Shown here piece after piece: positions 5,039-5,247 of a stretch of 5,247 bases of DNA. The notes under the pieces are model-generated. The model was not told where the DNA came from. It did not search any database and was given only the letters and a program-made list of their open reading frames with translations. Source of the DNA: Deltaproteobacteria bacterium (lineage in GTDB: Bacteria; Desulfobacterota; Syntrophia; Syntrophales; UBA2210); the NCBI GenBank assembly GCA_019314085.1, contig JAFCZZ010000171.1, positions 1 to 5,247 of the forward strand, written 5' to 3'. How positions within the stretch are numbered: the first letter of the stretch is position 1; every line of letters begins with the position of its first letter. The position numbers were made by a program, and so were the translations under genes.

Positions 5039-5247
5039 TCAATGCTTCGCAGACGCCCGACCGTCTACCTTACCCCAGAAAAACCGGTACACCCACCCCT
5101 GATACGTAGCGATGATCGGGACAAAAATCAGGACCACACCCAGCATGATTTCAGTGTCATGGGGCTGGACACGGAGCTATGAACCGTCAGGCTGAAGGCC
5201 TTATCCAGGCTGGACGGAAGCAGGGGGGGGTAGAGACCCACCACCCC
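5039..5247 (-). CDS. cydB: Cytochrome bd oxidase subunit II, C-terminal end, with apparent frameshift
   Basis: Only the 3' end is in the window. From the right edge the reading GVVGLYPPLLPSSLDKAFSLT, then VHSSVSSPMTLK, matches the CydB C-terminal region (GLFPP-LPSS and SSPLTLK in homologues). Straight after that lysine (codon 5149-5151) the frame is lost: the literal frame reads SCWVWS and stops at 5128-5130. Counting one extra A restores a normal CydB ending, IMLGVVLIFVPIIATYQGWVYRFF, then GKVDGRASAKH with a TGA stop at 5039-5041. This is the last transmembrane helix and short tail. CydB with CydA forms the quinol:O2 oxidoreductase in the inner membrane, with very high oxygen affinity. The single-base loss is either a sequencing error or a real truncating mutation. 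The 8-C run at 5223-5230 is in frame and not the cause. The gene lies 38 nt upstream of the rubrerythrin-like gene. Confidence 0.88.

Noticed and set aside
5223..5230. Run of eight G (plus strand) as the source of the cydB frame problem
   Set aside because: Read in the CydB frame, the run encodes the expected Tyr-Pro-Pro-Leu with normal sequence on both sides; the frame breaks about 75 nt further on.

Overview
Every gene in this 5.2 kb window lies on the minus strand, so the biology reads from high to low coordinates. It is a dense block of redox genes from an anaerobe or microaerophile that meets oxygen. Cytochrome bd oxidase, a rubrerythrin-like protein, a Tat-exported polyferredoxin with a diheme cytochrome b, and a TIGR02757/DUF2400 gene together suggest a Desulfobacterota (deltaproteobacterium-like) or Nitrospirota lineage. 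This is an inference from gene content; nothing in the window fixes the taxon.

Block A (5247 to 3285): the 3' end of cydB enters from the right edge and carries an apparent 1-base deletion near 5148. It is followed by a rubrerythrin-like diiron protein without a rubredoxin domain (5000-4521), an exported thioredoxin-fold protein with a CPFC site (4458-3895), and an exported one-Cys peroxiredoxin (3881-3285). Gaps are 38, 62 and 13 nt, each gene has a good Shine-Dalgarno, and no convincing terminator or promoter lies between them. The block looks like the tail of a cydAB operon devoted to removing O2 and peroxide, with one protein inside the cell and two outside the membrane.

Block B (3284 to 1): a 129 nt gap (3156-3284) holds a sigma70-type promoter (TTGACA, 16 nt, TATATT). 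Its -10 box lies inside the first of two overlapping AT-rich inverted repeats made of three hexamers spaced 16 bp apart. This promoter should drive a small ArsR-family repressor (3155-2868), a cytoplasmic thioredoxin (2778-2437), a Tat-exported, membrane-anchored four-cluster iron-sulfur protein (2359-1349), a diheme cytochrome b of the formate dehydrogenase gamma type (1359-694, overlapping the previous gene by 11 nt) and the start of a DUF2400 protein that runs off the left edge (678-1). The iron-sulfur and cytochrome b subunits look like the electron-transfer half of a periplasm-facing formate dehydrogenase or hydrogenase, but no catalytic subunit is present.

No RNA gene, insertion sequence, CRISPR array or attachment site was recognised. 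No stretch over 300 nt lacks a gene. Long plus-strand reading frames are judged to be shadows of the minus-strand genes.
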